From Cryobacterium sp. PH31-L1 (GTDB lineage: Bacteria > Actinomycetota > Actinomycetes > Actinomycetales > Microbacteriaceae), in NCBI RefSeq assembly GCF_030063145.1, contig NZ_JASISM010000006.1:124001-188000 (forward strand): DNA of 64,000 bases, in the 5' to 3' direction. Shown piece by piece: positions 17,445 through 25,326 of this stretch. The notes below the pieces were generated by a model. The model was not told the DNA's origin. It was given only the letters and a program-made list of their open reading frames with translations, and did no database searches. The position numbers were made by a program, and so were the translations under genes. Numbering within the stretch: the first letter of the stretch is position 1; every line of letters begins with the position of its first letter.

Positions 17445-18179
17445 ATGGCGCTTCGACTGGTTCAGGTGAATTTCAAGGCTCGAGATGACGCCGCGCTCGG
17501 CCGTTTTTGGGCGGACGCGCTCGACTGGCGTGTCTCCAGCGAGGGTCCCGGCGTTACCAACGTTGAGCCCCACGGCCTGGTCGTGCCGGATCCCGCCGTC
17601 GTCTGCGTCGACGTCGTCACCGTACCGGACCCCGAAACGGTCAAGTACTGCGCACACCTCGACCTCGCCACCTCTTCCTTGGCACATCAGACGGAATTGG
17701 TGGCGCGGCTGAAGGCGCTGGGCGCAGCATCCGCTGATATCGGCCAGGGCGACGTACCCTGGACGGTTTTGGCCGACCCGGAGGGCAACGTGTTCTGCGT
17801 GCTCGAGCCTCGTGCAATCTACGCGGACACCGGACCGATCGCCGCGGTGGTCGTCAGCTGCGCAGATCCGCGGGCGATGGCCCGGTTCTGGAACGCGGCG
17901 ATGGATTGGACCTTGCACGAGGTGACCGACGAGTTTGCACGGCTGCGGTCGGCTGCGGGGGCCGGTCCGTATCTGGAGTTCGTTCGCGTCCCCGATAGCA
18001 TCGTGTGGACCCGGGTGAACCTCGACCTCCGACCGTACCTTCGCGACGATCAGGCGGCTGAGGTCACCCGGCTGCGAACCCTGGGTGCGATGGATGCTGA
18101 CATTGGGCAGGGCGAGGTGCCCTGGGTGGTGCTCACTGATCCCGAGGGAAATGAGTTCTGCGTCCTGACGCCGGGGTGA
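17445..18179 (+). CDS. VOC superfamily protein with two glyoxalase-like domains
   Basis: 244 residues from ATG 17445. Two tandem glyoxalase-like units are visible, each ending in the same signature: GQGDVPWTVLADPEGNVFCVLEP (about 100-125) and GQGEVPWVVLTDPEGNEFCVLTPG at the C-terminus. The substrate is unknown; VOC proteins range from dioxygenases to drug-binding resistance proteins. It lies opposite in strand to the conjugation genes on both sides, so it is likely cargo. Confidence 0.8.
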   Translation: MALRLVQVNFKARDDAALGRFWADALDWRVSSEGPGVTNVEPHGLVVPDPAVVCVDVVTVPDPETVKYCAHLDLATSSLAHQTELVARLKALGAASADIGQGDVPWTVLADPEGNVFCVLEPRAIYADTGPIAAVVVSCADPRAMARFWNAAMDWTLHEVTDEFARLRSAAGAGPYLEFVRVPDSIVWTRVNLDLRPYLRDDQAAEVTRLRTLGAMDADIGQGEVPWVVLTDPEGNEFCVLTPG

Positions 18180-18287
18180 GCACCCAGCGGGCGGGGTCAC
18201 GCAGGTAGAGCGGATGCTCCCAGTTCGGCAATGAGATCTTTCGCACGTAATGGTCGGCGAAGGCGATCTGGAGCGTCGAGCTCGCTG

Positions 18288-20093
18288 TCAGTCCGGCTCG
18301 TTGACCGGCTCCGGCGCGGACACCGTCCGTATCGGAGCCCGCATCAACCCCTCGATTTCCTCGCGGTTGGCACGCAACTCTTTGGCATCCGAGCGCGCGG
18401 TCCACATTTGCAGGCTCGCGATGATCGGAGGCGCCGCGCGGAGCATGATCAGGCCGGTGCCGAAGGGCAGAGTGCGGATGGTGTCGGGCGGCATTATCGG
18501 TACGCGGCGCATGGACCGCTGCGACGACCGTGAGCCGCGATCGCCGACCGTTGTCGAGTCGGTCAATTCATCGCGGTCGCCGATGAGGGTCGAGAGGTCG
18601 TGCAGGTCCCGGGAGTTGGATCCTCCGCCGAGCACGATCTTGACGATGGAAGAATCCCAGATGGTGCTGGCCGCGTTGTCGCTCCACTTCGTGCGGGCCT
18701 GCGCGAGCGATTGGAGTACGGGCATGGTTGTGATTCCGCTGCCGCCACCTTCTGCCATAAGCGTGGGAAGCGAGGGGAGTGGCGCCAGGTTGCCGATCTC
18801 GTCGAGGGCGAGCAGCAGCGGCGGGTCGAGCCGGGCACCGGCGCTTCGGGCGGCGATGCGGCGGGCGGTCTCGACGAGGTCCTCGACGAACGCGGAGACA
18901 AGAGCGGCTGAGTTGTTCGAGCCCGCCCCGGTCGCCAGTAGGTAGAGGGTGCCGTTGCTGCGTAGGAAGGCTTCTGGGTCGAAGCCCTCGCCCTCCGGCG
19001 GTGAGACGGCATCCAGTACGCGTGGATCGGCTAGGGCACCCAACGATAGCGAGACCCCTTGCCAGATGGAGTCGCGCGTGCGCGGGTCGGCCTCGAGCGT
19101 GGCCCGGAGGGAGTCGCCCCAGCCGGTGGCCGCGCCCGGTGTGCTCAGCAGTATGGAGACGGCGTCGTGGGCGGCGGCCGGGTCGAGGGTCCAGCGAAAG
19201 AGGTCGGCGGGCGAGCAGTGGTCGAGTGCTGCCGCGTGCAGCATTGATTGCAGGGCCGTGCGGGTCTTGGCTTCCCAGAATCCGCCGCCGTCGACGCCGC
19301 CCGCGGCCAGTCCGGTTCCGGCGGCGAGTCCGGCCGCGCGAATCATAGCCGTGAGGGGATCCTCGCACCCGCGGATTGGCGACCAGCGCAGGCCCACCGG
19401 AATACCCGCCGCAAGTTGCTGCGGATCGAAGACTGCGACAGGTCCGAGCCGTTGCCGGGCGCGCAGCGTGGTCGTGAGGTTATCGGGGCGGGTCGAGGTC
19501 GTCACGACCGGACCGGGAGCATCAAGGATGGCATTGATCACAATGTGCGCGCCCTTGCCAGAGCGCGGCGGGCCGATCACGAGGATCGAGTCCTCAACGC
19601 TCGCCCACACCGCGGTGTTGCGCGATCGGCCGATTCGATACCCGACGTCGGTTGGGCCAGCCTTCACGAGCGACGGCCGAAGGTGCGCCGCTCGCTTCAT
19701 GATGGCGGAGCGCGATGCGGAACGCGCAATCTCCGCGCGGGTTGCGATGCCAGCAATGCGGTGCGGGTCGATCTTCGTTGAGACGCCCCTGAACAAACGC
19801 CACAACCAAATCGCGAGAGCGGATGCCAGTCCCATCAGCACGATCGTCGTCACCCAATAAGCGACCGCGTTCAGACCAGGCGCCTGAAGCGCGGCGGCCG
19901 GGTTGCCCGGGTCGAGGAGCACGGCGAGCCCGGATTCCGGCCCGCCAGCGGGTTGCGGGTTGTGCGTTACCCAGGCCGCGATAGCACCGGAGCCCCGAAG
20001 CAGCAGGGCCAACACTGCCGCACCGATCAGGAGTCCAATACCGAAGTTGGTCAGCTCGTCGCCGAGGTCGGCCTGCGGTCGCTGGGTGGTCAT
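18288..20093 (-). CDS. VirD4/TraG-type coupling protein (T4CP)
   Basis: 601 residues from ATG 20093. Two N-terminal membrane helices (about 17-43 and 78-101) are followed by the ATPase domain with Walker A GPPRSGKG at 174-181 and Walker B LLLALDEIGN near 400, then the PVLQSLAQARTKWS stretch typical of TraG/VirD4. It would deliver the relaxase-DNA complex to the secretion channel. Its start overlaps the stop of a 47-codon upstream frame (ATGA), suggesting coupling. It is the last gene of the left half of the conjugation module. Confidence 0.88.
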   Translation of the reverse strand: MTTQRPQADLGDELTNFGIGLLIGAAVLALLLRGSGAIAAWVTHNPQPAGGPESGLAVLLDPGNPAAALQAPGLNAVAYWVTTIVLMGLASALAIWLWRLFRGVSTKIDPHRIAGIATRAEIARSASRSAIMKRAAHLRPSLVKAGPTDVGYRIGRSRNTAVWASVEDSILVIGPPRSGKGAHIVINAILDAPGPVVTTSTRPDNLTTTLRARQRLGPVAVFDPQQLAAGIPVGLRWSPIRGCEDPLTAMIRAAGLAAGTGLAAGGVDGGGFWEAKTRTALQSMLHAAALDHCSPADLFRWTLDPAAAHDAVSILLSTPGAATGWGDSLRATLEADPRTRDSIWQGVSLSLGALADPRVLDAVSPPEGEGFDPEAFLRSNGTLYLLATGAGSNNSAALVSAFVEDLVETARRIAARSAGARLDPPLLLALDEIGNLAPLPSLPTLMAEGGGSGITTMPVLQSLAQARTKWSDNAASTIWDSSIVKIVLGGGSNSRDLHDLSTLIGDRDELTDSTTVGDRGSRSSQRSMRRVPIMPPDTIRTLPFGTGLIMLRAAPPIIASLQMWTARSDAKELRANREEIEGLMRAPIRTVSAPEPVNEPD

Positions 20094-20233
20094 CCGCTTG
20101 TGAATTCTGACTCGGGCCGATGCGGCTGAATCTTCTGGTGGGGGAGCGAGAAGTCTCGCATATAGGAGAGGCGGACGGACTTTGCGCTTGACTCGGGTCG
20201 GTCGGCGAGTGTCATTCGCGCTTCTCGTCCCAT
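20090..20233 (-). CDS. Possible 47-residue leader or small protein coupled to the T4CP gene
   Basis: A frame from ATG 20233 runs to a TGA at 20092-20090 that overlaps the T4CP start codon. It is preceded by a strong GAGGAGG site (ATG about seven bases later), whereas the T4CP ATG itself has no clear ribosome site. The product begins MGREARMTLADRPES and has no recognised domain. It fills the otherwise unexplained 175-base gap between the VirB4-like and T4CP genes. Coding status is inferred only from ribosome site and overlap. Confidence 0.5.
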   Translation of the reverse strand: MGREARMTLADRPESSAKSVRLSYMRDFSLPHQKIQPHRPESEFTSG

Positions 20234-20267
20234 TGCCAGGCCTCCTCAATCAATACAAGGTGCGCAG

Positions 20268-21758
20268 TTATTGCCCAGACGTCATCCGCGCCGTCGTATC
20301 AAACGCTGCAAGTTCATCGGGATGCAGCTGATGCTGAACCACAAAGCTACGATCCTTCACCCGCCAGAGCCCCTGACCGGTGCCGAGCGCGGGCAGCAGG
20401 TTCTGCTCGGTTCGGCTGAGTCCGAGTGCGCTCGCCGTGGTTCCGAGCTGGTCCGGTTCCTGCCGGTATACGATTCGCGTCTCGGCGTTCGCGAGCAGCG
20501 AAGACGCGAGGGCGCGCATGGCGGATCCGGAGTCGCCGACGTTGTCGAGGTCGCTGAGTTTGTGGAAGATGAGCATGTTGGCGATGCCGAAGTGGCGGGC
20601 AAGTCGCCACTGGGCATCCATTCGGCGCAGCAGCGCCGGATACGCCATCAGGCGCCAGGCCTCGTCGTAGATCACCCAGCGCTGGCCGCCGGCGGGGTCG
20701 GCGAGGGCGGCTTCCATCCACGCCGACGAGCACGTCATCAACACGGAGATGAGCGTCGAGTTCTCGGCCACCCGCGACAGATCGAGCGAGACCATCGGCA
20801 GCGACGGGTCGAAGCGCACGGTAGAGGGTCCGTCGAAGAGTCCGGCGAGGTCACCGGCCACCAGCCGGCGCAGCGCATGGCCGACGAGGCGTCCGTCGGC
20901 GGCGAGGCGTCCCTCGTCGTCCTCGGGATTGGGGGAGAGGATGCGATCGACCACCATCGGCAGGATCGGCACCTCCGCGCTGCGCACGGCATCGGCCAGG
21001 GCGAGGTCGATCGCCGTGTGCTCAAGCGGGCTGAGCGGTCGATCGAGCACGGTCTCGGCGAGGGCACCGATCAGGTCGCGCCGGCGCGCGGCCAGCTGCG
21101 CCGACCATTCGGCATCCGAAACGGATGCCGCCCGGTGGCCCTCGTCGAGCGGGTTGAGCCGGTTACGGAGCCCGTGGCCGAGGATGATGGCCTTGCCGCC
21201 GACGGCCTCGGCGACGGCGGTGTGCTCGCCCTTGGGATCGCCCGGCACATAGACGCGCCGGCCGAAGGGCAGCGAGCGGGTGTAGAGCGACTTGGCCAGA
21301 GAGGACTTACCGGAGCCGACGATGCCTGCCAGCACGATGTTCGGGGCGGTGATCATGCCCTGCTGGTAGAGCACCCACGGGTCGTAGACGAAGGATCCGC
21401 CGGAGTAGAGATCTTGCCCGACGAAGACGCCGGCCGATCCGAGTCCGGCCTCGGCGAGAAATGGGTAGTGGCCGGACAGCGTCGCGGTGGTGTCTTGGTG
21501 TTTGGGGAGTTTTAGTCGTCCGGGCGTTCGCAGCTGTGCCGGACCGGGCTCGCCGGCTTTGGGCAGGTAGGCGCCCGATCGTGCTTCGTCCCGTTTATCG
21601 TGCCAGCGGGTGCGGGCCGCGAGGGTCTTGGCCTGCTGCGCATCCGCTTCGATCCTGGCTGCCTCGCGCCGGCGGGCGCGACGGTCGCGGCGTAATTCGC
21701 CGCGTGGTTCGACGAGCGCAGCCGTGTGCATCCGCTCGGCAACATCGGCGTCTTTCAC
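20268..21758 (-). CDS. VirB4/TraC-like conjugation ATPase
   Basis: 496 residues. A charged, probably coiled N-terminal region (1-65) precedes the ATPase: Walker A GIVGSGKS at 145-152, GDPKGEHTAVAEAVGG after it, Walker B WVIYDEAWRLM, and the ARHFGIANMLIFHKLSDL helix that follows Walker B in VirB4 proteins. It powers assembly or DNA passage in type IV secretion. The start overlaps the stop of the upstream gene by four bases. The N-terminal VirB4 domain seems to be carried by the separate SCO6880-like protein. Confidence 0.85.
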   Translation of the reverse strand: MKDADVAERMHTAALVEPRGELRRDRRARRREAARIEADAQQAKTLAARTRWHDKRDEARSGAYLPKAGEPGPAQLRTPGRLKLPKHQDTTATLSGHYPFLAEAGLGSAGVFVGQDLYSGGSFVYDPWVLYQQGMITAPNIVLAGIVGSGKSSLAKSLYTRSLPFGRRVYVPGDPKGEHTAVAEAVGGKAIILGHGLRNRLNPLDEGHRAASVSDAEWSAQLAARRRDLIGALAETVLDRPLSPLEHTAIDLALADAVRSAEVPILPMVVDRILSPNPEDDEGRLAADGRLVGHALRRLVAGDLAGLFDGPSTVRFDPSLPMVSLDLSRVAENSTLISVLMTCSSAWMEAALADPAGGQRWVIYDEAWRLMAYPALLRRMDAQWRLARHFGIANMLIFHKLSDLDNVGDSGSAMRALASSLLANAETRIVYRQEPDQLGTTASALGLSRTEQNLLPALGTGQGLWRVKDRSFVVQHQLHPDELAAFDTTARMTSGQ

Positions 21759-22156
21759 AGCGTGACCGTGCGCTCAGCATGGCGCGTTGACCGCGGGGCG
21801 GCCCAGATGTCGTCTCGGCGGGGAGCCGGGCGTGCCGGTACCACTTCAGATTCGAGCGGATGCCACCGCAACAGCGAAACGTACCGGTATGTCCTGCTGT
21901 AGGTCAGCGCGTATGGAGAGCCGTCATGCTCGATGATGTGGTCAGTGCGGCCGGCCGGGATGCGGTCGTAGACGTACCCGTTCTCGAGGGCGGCGTTGGT
22001 CGTGGCCTCGCCGAGGTCCCGTGGTTGCAGGTAATTGAACGCAGCTGATGCTCCGCTTCGGTCGATCAGGGCGAGCACCGCGTCGGCCTCAGCCCCTTGC
22101 AGGAAGACGACACTGATCCATCGAGGTTTGCGTTCCTTGGTTTCATACCCAGCCAT
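21755..22156 (-). CDS. Conserved conjugation-module protein, function unknown
   Basis: 133 residues from ATG 22156 (a start 12 bases further upstream is also open). No transmembrane segment or known motif. An aromatic-rich central part (SPYALTYSRTYRYVSLLRWHPLESEVVP) and a basic tail are visible. Four-base overlap with the VirB4-like gene shows it belongs to the same operon. It is the first conjugation gene left of the metal-resistance insert. Confidence 0.6.
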   Translation of the reverse strand: MAGYETKERKPRWISVVFLQGAEADAVLALIDRSGASAAFNYLQPRDLGEATTNAALENGYVYDRIPAGRTDHIIEHDGSPYALTYSRTYRYVSLLRWHPLESEVVPARPAPRRDDIWAAPRSTRHAERTVTL

Positions 22157-22296
22157 GCGTCGCTCCAATCACGTTCTTGCTTCGCATTGGAGGTGCGCGG
22201 GGCAATACGCGGTTCCACACTACGGTGACAGAATTGAGTGAAGAAGCTTCGAGTCCGTTGGACGATGCGGAACTCGACCTGCAGAGAAAGAAACTC

Positions 22297-22608
22297 ATGG
22301 CGACAATCGAGCTACTCCACATTGCAGACTGCCCGAACTCGGGAGAGACATTTCTTCGCCGGCAGCGCGCGGTCGCGAACACGATGCCCGCGAACACAGC
22401 AGTCAAGTCAACGCTGATCGATTCTGCCGATACGGCCGCAGGTTTGCCCTTTGCCGGATCCCCGACGATCCTCGTCGACGGTGTGGACCTCTTCCCGACG
22501 GATGGTCGCACCAGCGACCTCGCGTGCCGGATTTATCTCACACCGAACGGCCTGGCCGGAGCTCCCACCCAAGAACAAATCGAGGCAGCGCTCGCGACTC
22601 ATGGATAG
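22297..22608 (+). CDS. Thioredoxin-fold protein of the alkylmercury-lyase-associated type
   Basis: 103 residues from ATG 22297; the longer frame upstream lacks support. The sequence IELLHIADCPNSGETFLRR begins like thioredoxin-fold proteins annotated as alkylmercury lyase-like or DF-family, but has a single Cys in the CPNS position. GSPTILVDGVDLFP matches the cis-Pro strand and a C-terminal helix follows. The role is unknown, perhaps metal or thiol handling. It is the first gene of a plus-strand cassette that ends with a CDF transporter. Confidence 0.6.
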   Translation: MATIELLHIADCPNSGETFLRRQRAVANTMPANTAVKSTLIDSADTAAGLPFAGSPTILVDGVDLFPTDGRTSDLACRIYLTPNGLAGAPTQEQIEAALATHG

Positions 22609-22759
22609 CGCCTCAGAACTTACCTGTTCCTGCTGCGGTCGCATCTATCCGCGCCGCAGGCTACATGCCCTCAGCGACACCGTCTACATCTGCCGCCGGT
22701 GTGGACTGTGGGTCGCGCTGCGGCTGCGGCCCGATGCTAGTGGGCACGATCGGCCCTAA
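22601..22759 (+). CDS. Small zinc-ribbon protein
   Basis: 52 residues from ATG 22601, overlapping the previous stop by eight bases. Two CxxC knuckles (CSCCGR and ICRRCG) separated by about 20 residues form a probable zinc ribbon. The short length and overlap indicate an accessory member of the metal cassette. The function is unknown. Confidence 0.5.
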   Translation: MDSASELTCSCCGRIYPRRRLHALSDTVYICRRCGLWVALRLRPDASGHDRP

Positions 22760-22802
22760 CTGGTCGGTGGTGATCGGTCAGCCGCTACTGTAATGTCAGT
22801 GC

Positions 22803-23156
22803 ATGCTGACTATTTCTTCGCGGGTGGACGTTATGAACCGGTTGGGCCGAGCGATGGCCGATCCCACCAGATCTCGAATCCTGCTATCCCTCCTCGACGC
22901 ACCGGGCTATCCGGGTGCGTTGGCACGCGAGCTGGAGTTGTCGCGGTCGAACGTGTCTAACCATCTATCGTGCCTGCGCGGCTGCGGAATCGTCGTCGCA
23001 GTTCCGGAAGGACGCTCGACTCGCTATGAGATTGCGGATCCCCACGTGACAAGGGCGTTGGTCGCCCTGATGGATGTGGTGCTCGCCGTCGACGACGGTC
23101 TCGGTTGCGTCGATGAGGCCTGCGACGTGCCGCTCTGTTGCGGGACCGACGTATGA
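22803..23156 (+). CDS. cmtR: CmtR-type Cd/Pb-sensing ArsR-family repressor
   Basis: 117 residues with the winged-helix ArsR fold (DPTRSRILLSLLD, then recognition helix LSRSNVSNHLSCLRGCG). The metal ligands of mycobacterial CmtR are conserved in position: Cys57 and Cys61 in LSCLRGCG and Cys102 in GCVDE, with extra Cys107, Cys112 and Cys113 after it. Known CmtR represses efflux genes and releases DNA on binding Cd(II) or Pb(II). Its stop overlaps the CDF transporter start (ATGA), so sensor and transporter are co-translated. GTCAG and CTGAC arms around the start codon (22795-22810) may be part of its operator. Confidence 0.85.
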   Translation: MLTISSRVDVMNRLGRAMADPTRSRILLSLLDAPGYPGALARELELSRSNVSNHLSCLRGCGIVVAVPEGRSTRYEIADPHVTRALVALMDVVLAVDDGLGCVDEACDVPLCCGTDV

Positions 23157-23839
23157 CCCTTCCCGCTGGCGACCGAGTGGTTGCGATTCAGCCTGACCGA
23201 ACGCAGATTCTCCGTCGCCGGATTCGGTGGATTGTTGCGGCGACCATTGCCTATAACGTCATCGAAGCGATCATTGCGATCGCGGCCGGGAGTTTGGCGT
23301 CCTCAGCGGCCCTCATCGGTTTTGGCCTCGACTCTATCGTTGAGGTCCTCTCCGCAGCCGCGGTGGCATGGCAGTTCGCAGCCCCCGATCCGGAGAAGCG
23401 GGAGAAGACCGCGCTGCGAGTCATTGCGTGGGCGTTCTTCGCCCTCGCCGCGTACGTGACCGTCGATGCCGGGCTGTCCTTATTCGGTGTTCGGGAAGCG
23501 GAACACAGCACGGTCGGCATTGTGCTGGCCGCGGTCAGTCTTCTGGTGATGCCTTTTCTGAGCTTCGCCGAACGGCGCGCCGGCCGGGAGTTGGGCTCAG
23601 CCTCAGCGGTCGCTGACTCGAAACAAACCCTGATCTGCTCCTATCTTTCCGCCGCTCTGCTGGTCGGGCTACTGCTGAATACACTCTTTGGTTGGGCATG
23701 GGCAGACTCGGTCGCAGCCCTCGTGATTGTGGTCTTCGCCGTCAAGGAAGGCATTGAAGCGTGGCGCGGCGACGCCTGCAAAGTTCCAGTGGCCGCTCTG
23801 ACCAGGGAACGCGAGGTCGACCACGAAGACTGCTGCTGA
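23153..23839 (+). CDS. CDF-type cation efflux protein
   Basis: 228 residues from ATG 23153, overlapping cmtR by four bases. Six membrane helices are apparent, with the conserved GFGLDSIVEVLSAAAV helix (metal-site Asp) and WAWADSVAALVIVVFAVKEGIEAWRG near the C-terminus, as in cation diffusion facilitators. The usual cytoplasmic C-terminal domain is replaced by a short tail ending in Asp-Cys-Cys. With CmtR it forms a metal-triggered efflux unit, probably for Cd, Pb or Zn. It converges with the SCO6880-like gene, six bases apart. Confidence 0.82.
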   Translation: MTLPAGDRVVAIQPDRTQILRRRIRWIVAATIAYNVIEAIIAIAAGSLASSAALIGFGLDSIVEVLSAAAVAWQFAAPDPEKREKTALRVIAWAFFALAAYVTVDAGLSLFGVREAEHSTVGIVLAAVSLLVMPFLSFAERRAGRELGSASAVADSKQTLICSYLSAALLVGLLLNTLFGWAWADSVAALVIVVFAVKEGIEAWRGDACKVPVAALTREREVDHEDCC

Positions 23840-23845
23840 AACACC

Positions 23846-25309
23846 TCACACGCTCCGACACAGCGGCAGCGCAGCAGCCGTGAACGCCTGCGCCTGCTGC
23901 CCTACCAGCCGGCGCGTCTCGCACGAAGCCTGGATGGCGGCCTGCTCGATCGACGCCACCGCGGCATCAAGCTCATCCACCGTAGGCGCGGTGACGCAGA
24001 TGAGTCCGGTGGTGCGCAGCACACCGTGGCCGGCGGTGAGGTCGGCTTCCTGGTGCAGCAGGTCGTCGTACTCGGCGGTGGCGGAAGCATCCTCTATTTG
24101 GCCGATGCGGGTGCGTTGGTGGGCGTCGCTGATCAGCTCGGTCTTCTTTTTGCGCAGGTCGCGGGCGGCCTGGTCGGCGCGCACGGGCAGGTAGTGCAGC
24201 GACACCGTGCGGAGGATGCCGTTGGTGAAGACGAGCGGCGACAGGAACCCGGGGAAAACCTGCGACCGGGGCCATTCACTGATCCACAGCACCGCGTGAA
24301 ATGCGCTGTCGGTGCGGAGATGATCCCAGCTCTCGGCGACGGCGACCGGGCCCGCTGTGGCTAGCGAGCGCCCGACCAGCGGATGCCGCTCCAGATCAAC
24401 ACCGATAGCCGGGTCGTAGGCGGTGCGCAGTATGACAGCGAGCTCGTCGGCGGTGAGCCAGCCGCCGACGGTGAGGTCCGCCGCACGCAAAGCCCCGGTT
24501 AGCGCGGTCATTTCCTGCCGCAGCACGGTCGCCGCACCACGCATGCCGCCGCCCTGCGTGCGTACCTGGCGAGCCGCTGCGCTGAGATCCAAGGAGAGCG
24601 CAATTGTCGTCGCATGGCGTTCTCCAGCGGGTCCGGCCCGCTCGATCAGGTCACGGTAAGTCGTCGCCGCCCAGCTGTCGTCATTGAGGCCGTGCCCCTC
24701 CCACCACTCGGCCAGGCCGGTGCCGGAATCGGGCAGAGTGCGCTCGGATACCTGCAGCCGCGCGATCCGACCCGATCGGCACGCTCCGGCCAGTACGCGT
24801 CCCCACCCGACCACGCGGCGATGCTGCTCGTCCGGGTCGAGCAGCGCGAACGCCGGGTGCGACACCGCGACGACTGCGGTGAGGGTTTGTGCGTGCGGGT
24901 CGTGGATCATGACCGCCCCCGATTCGGGATCGTGCCACTCGCGCAGCGCGGCCGCGTCGCCCGGCAGCGACAGGGTTCCTACCGGGCGCGGGCGGATGAT
25001 GCGGCGCCGGTAGGCCAGCTGCTCATGCCCCGACCGCCACGCCCATCGGGTGACGACGGGCATCCACTCGACGATCTTGCGCCCGCCGACCGGGATGCCG
25101 GTGATCACCGCCGCGATTCCCCAGATCGGGCTGGTCCACGCGACACCTGCGGCACCTGCCGTGTAGAGCGCGGTGACGATGGTGAGCGTGCCGATCGACA
25201 GCGCGATTAGTTGTGGCGCTGACAAGCCCAGCAGCACGCCCCGCTTGGTTAGTCGCGAGAATTGCACCGGAGCGAGGCGGTAGTCGGCGCGGTTCGTGTC
25301 GGTGTCCAT
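23846..25309 (-). CDS. SCO6880-like conjugation protein
   Basis: 487 residues. Two close N-terminal membrane helices (about 31-52 and 58-73; PrgI/VirB3-like) are followed by a cytoplasmic domain with the pattern TLPDSGTGLAEWWEGHG, then LRTAYDP, and a long helix-rich end. This matches SCO6880-type proteins of actinobacterial conjugative elements, where VirB3 and the N-terminal VirB4 part are fused and the ATPase is separate. In the ancestral operon it would directly precede the gene now at 22156; the metal cassette separates them. Confidence 0.78.
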   Translation of the reverse strand: MDTDTNRADYRLAPVQFSRLTKRGVLLGLSAPQLIALSIGTLTIVTALYTAGAAGVAWTSPIWGIAAVITGIPVGGRKIVEWMPVVTRWAWRSGHEQLAYRRRIIRPRPVGTLSLPGDAAALREWHDPESGAVMIHDPHAQTLTAVVAVSHPAFALLDPDEQHRRVVGWGRVLAGACRSGRIARLQVSERTLPDSGTGLAEWWEGHGLNDDSWAATTYRDLIERAGPAGERHATTIALSLDLSAAARQVRTQGGGMRGAATVLRQEMTALTGALRAADLTVGGWLTADELAVILRTAYDPAIGVDLERHPLVGRSLATAGPVAVAESWDHLRTDSAFHAVLWISEWPRSQVFPGFLSPLVFTNGILRTVSLHYLPVRADQAARDLRKKKTELISDAHQRTRIGQIEDASATAEYDDLLHQEADLTAGHGVLRTTGLICVTAPTVDELDAAVASIEQAAIQASCETRRLVGQQAQAFTAAALPLCRSV

Positions 25310-25326
25310 GTCTACGCGTCCTTGAC

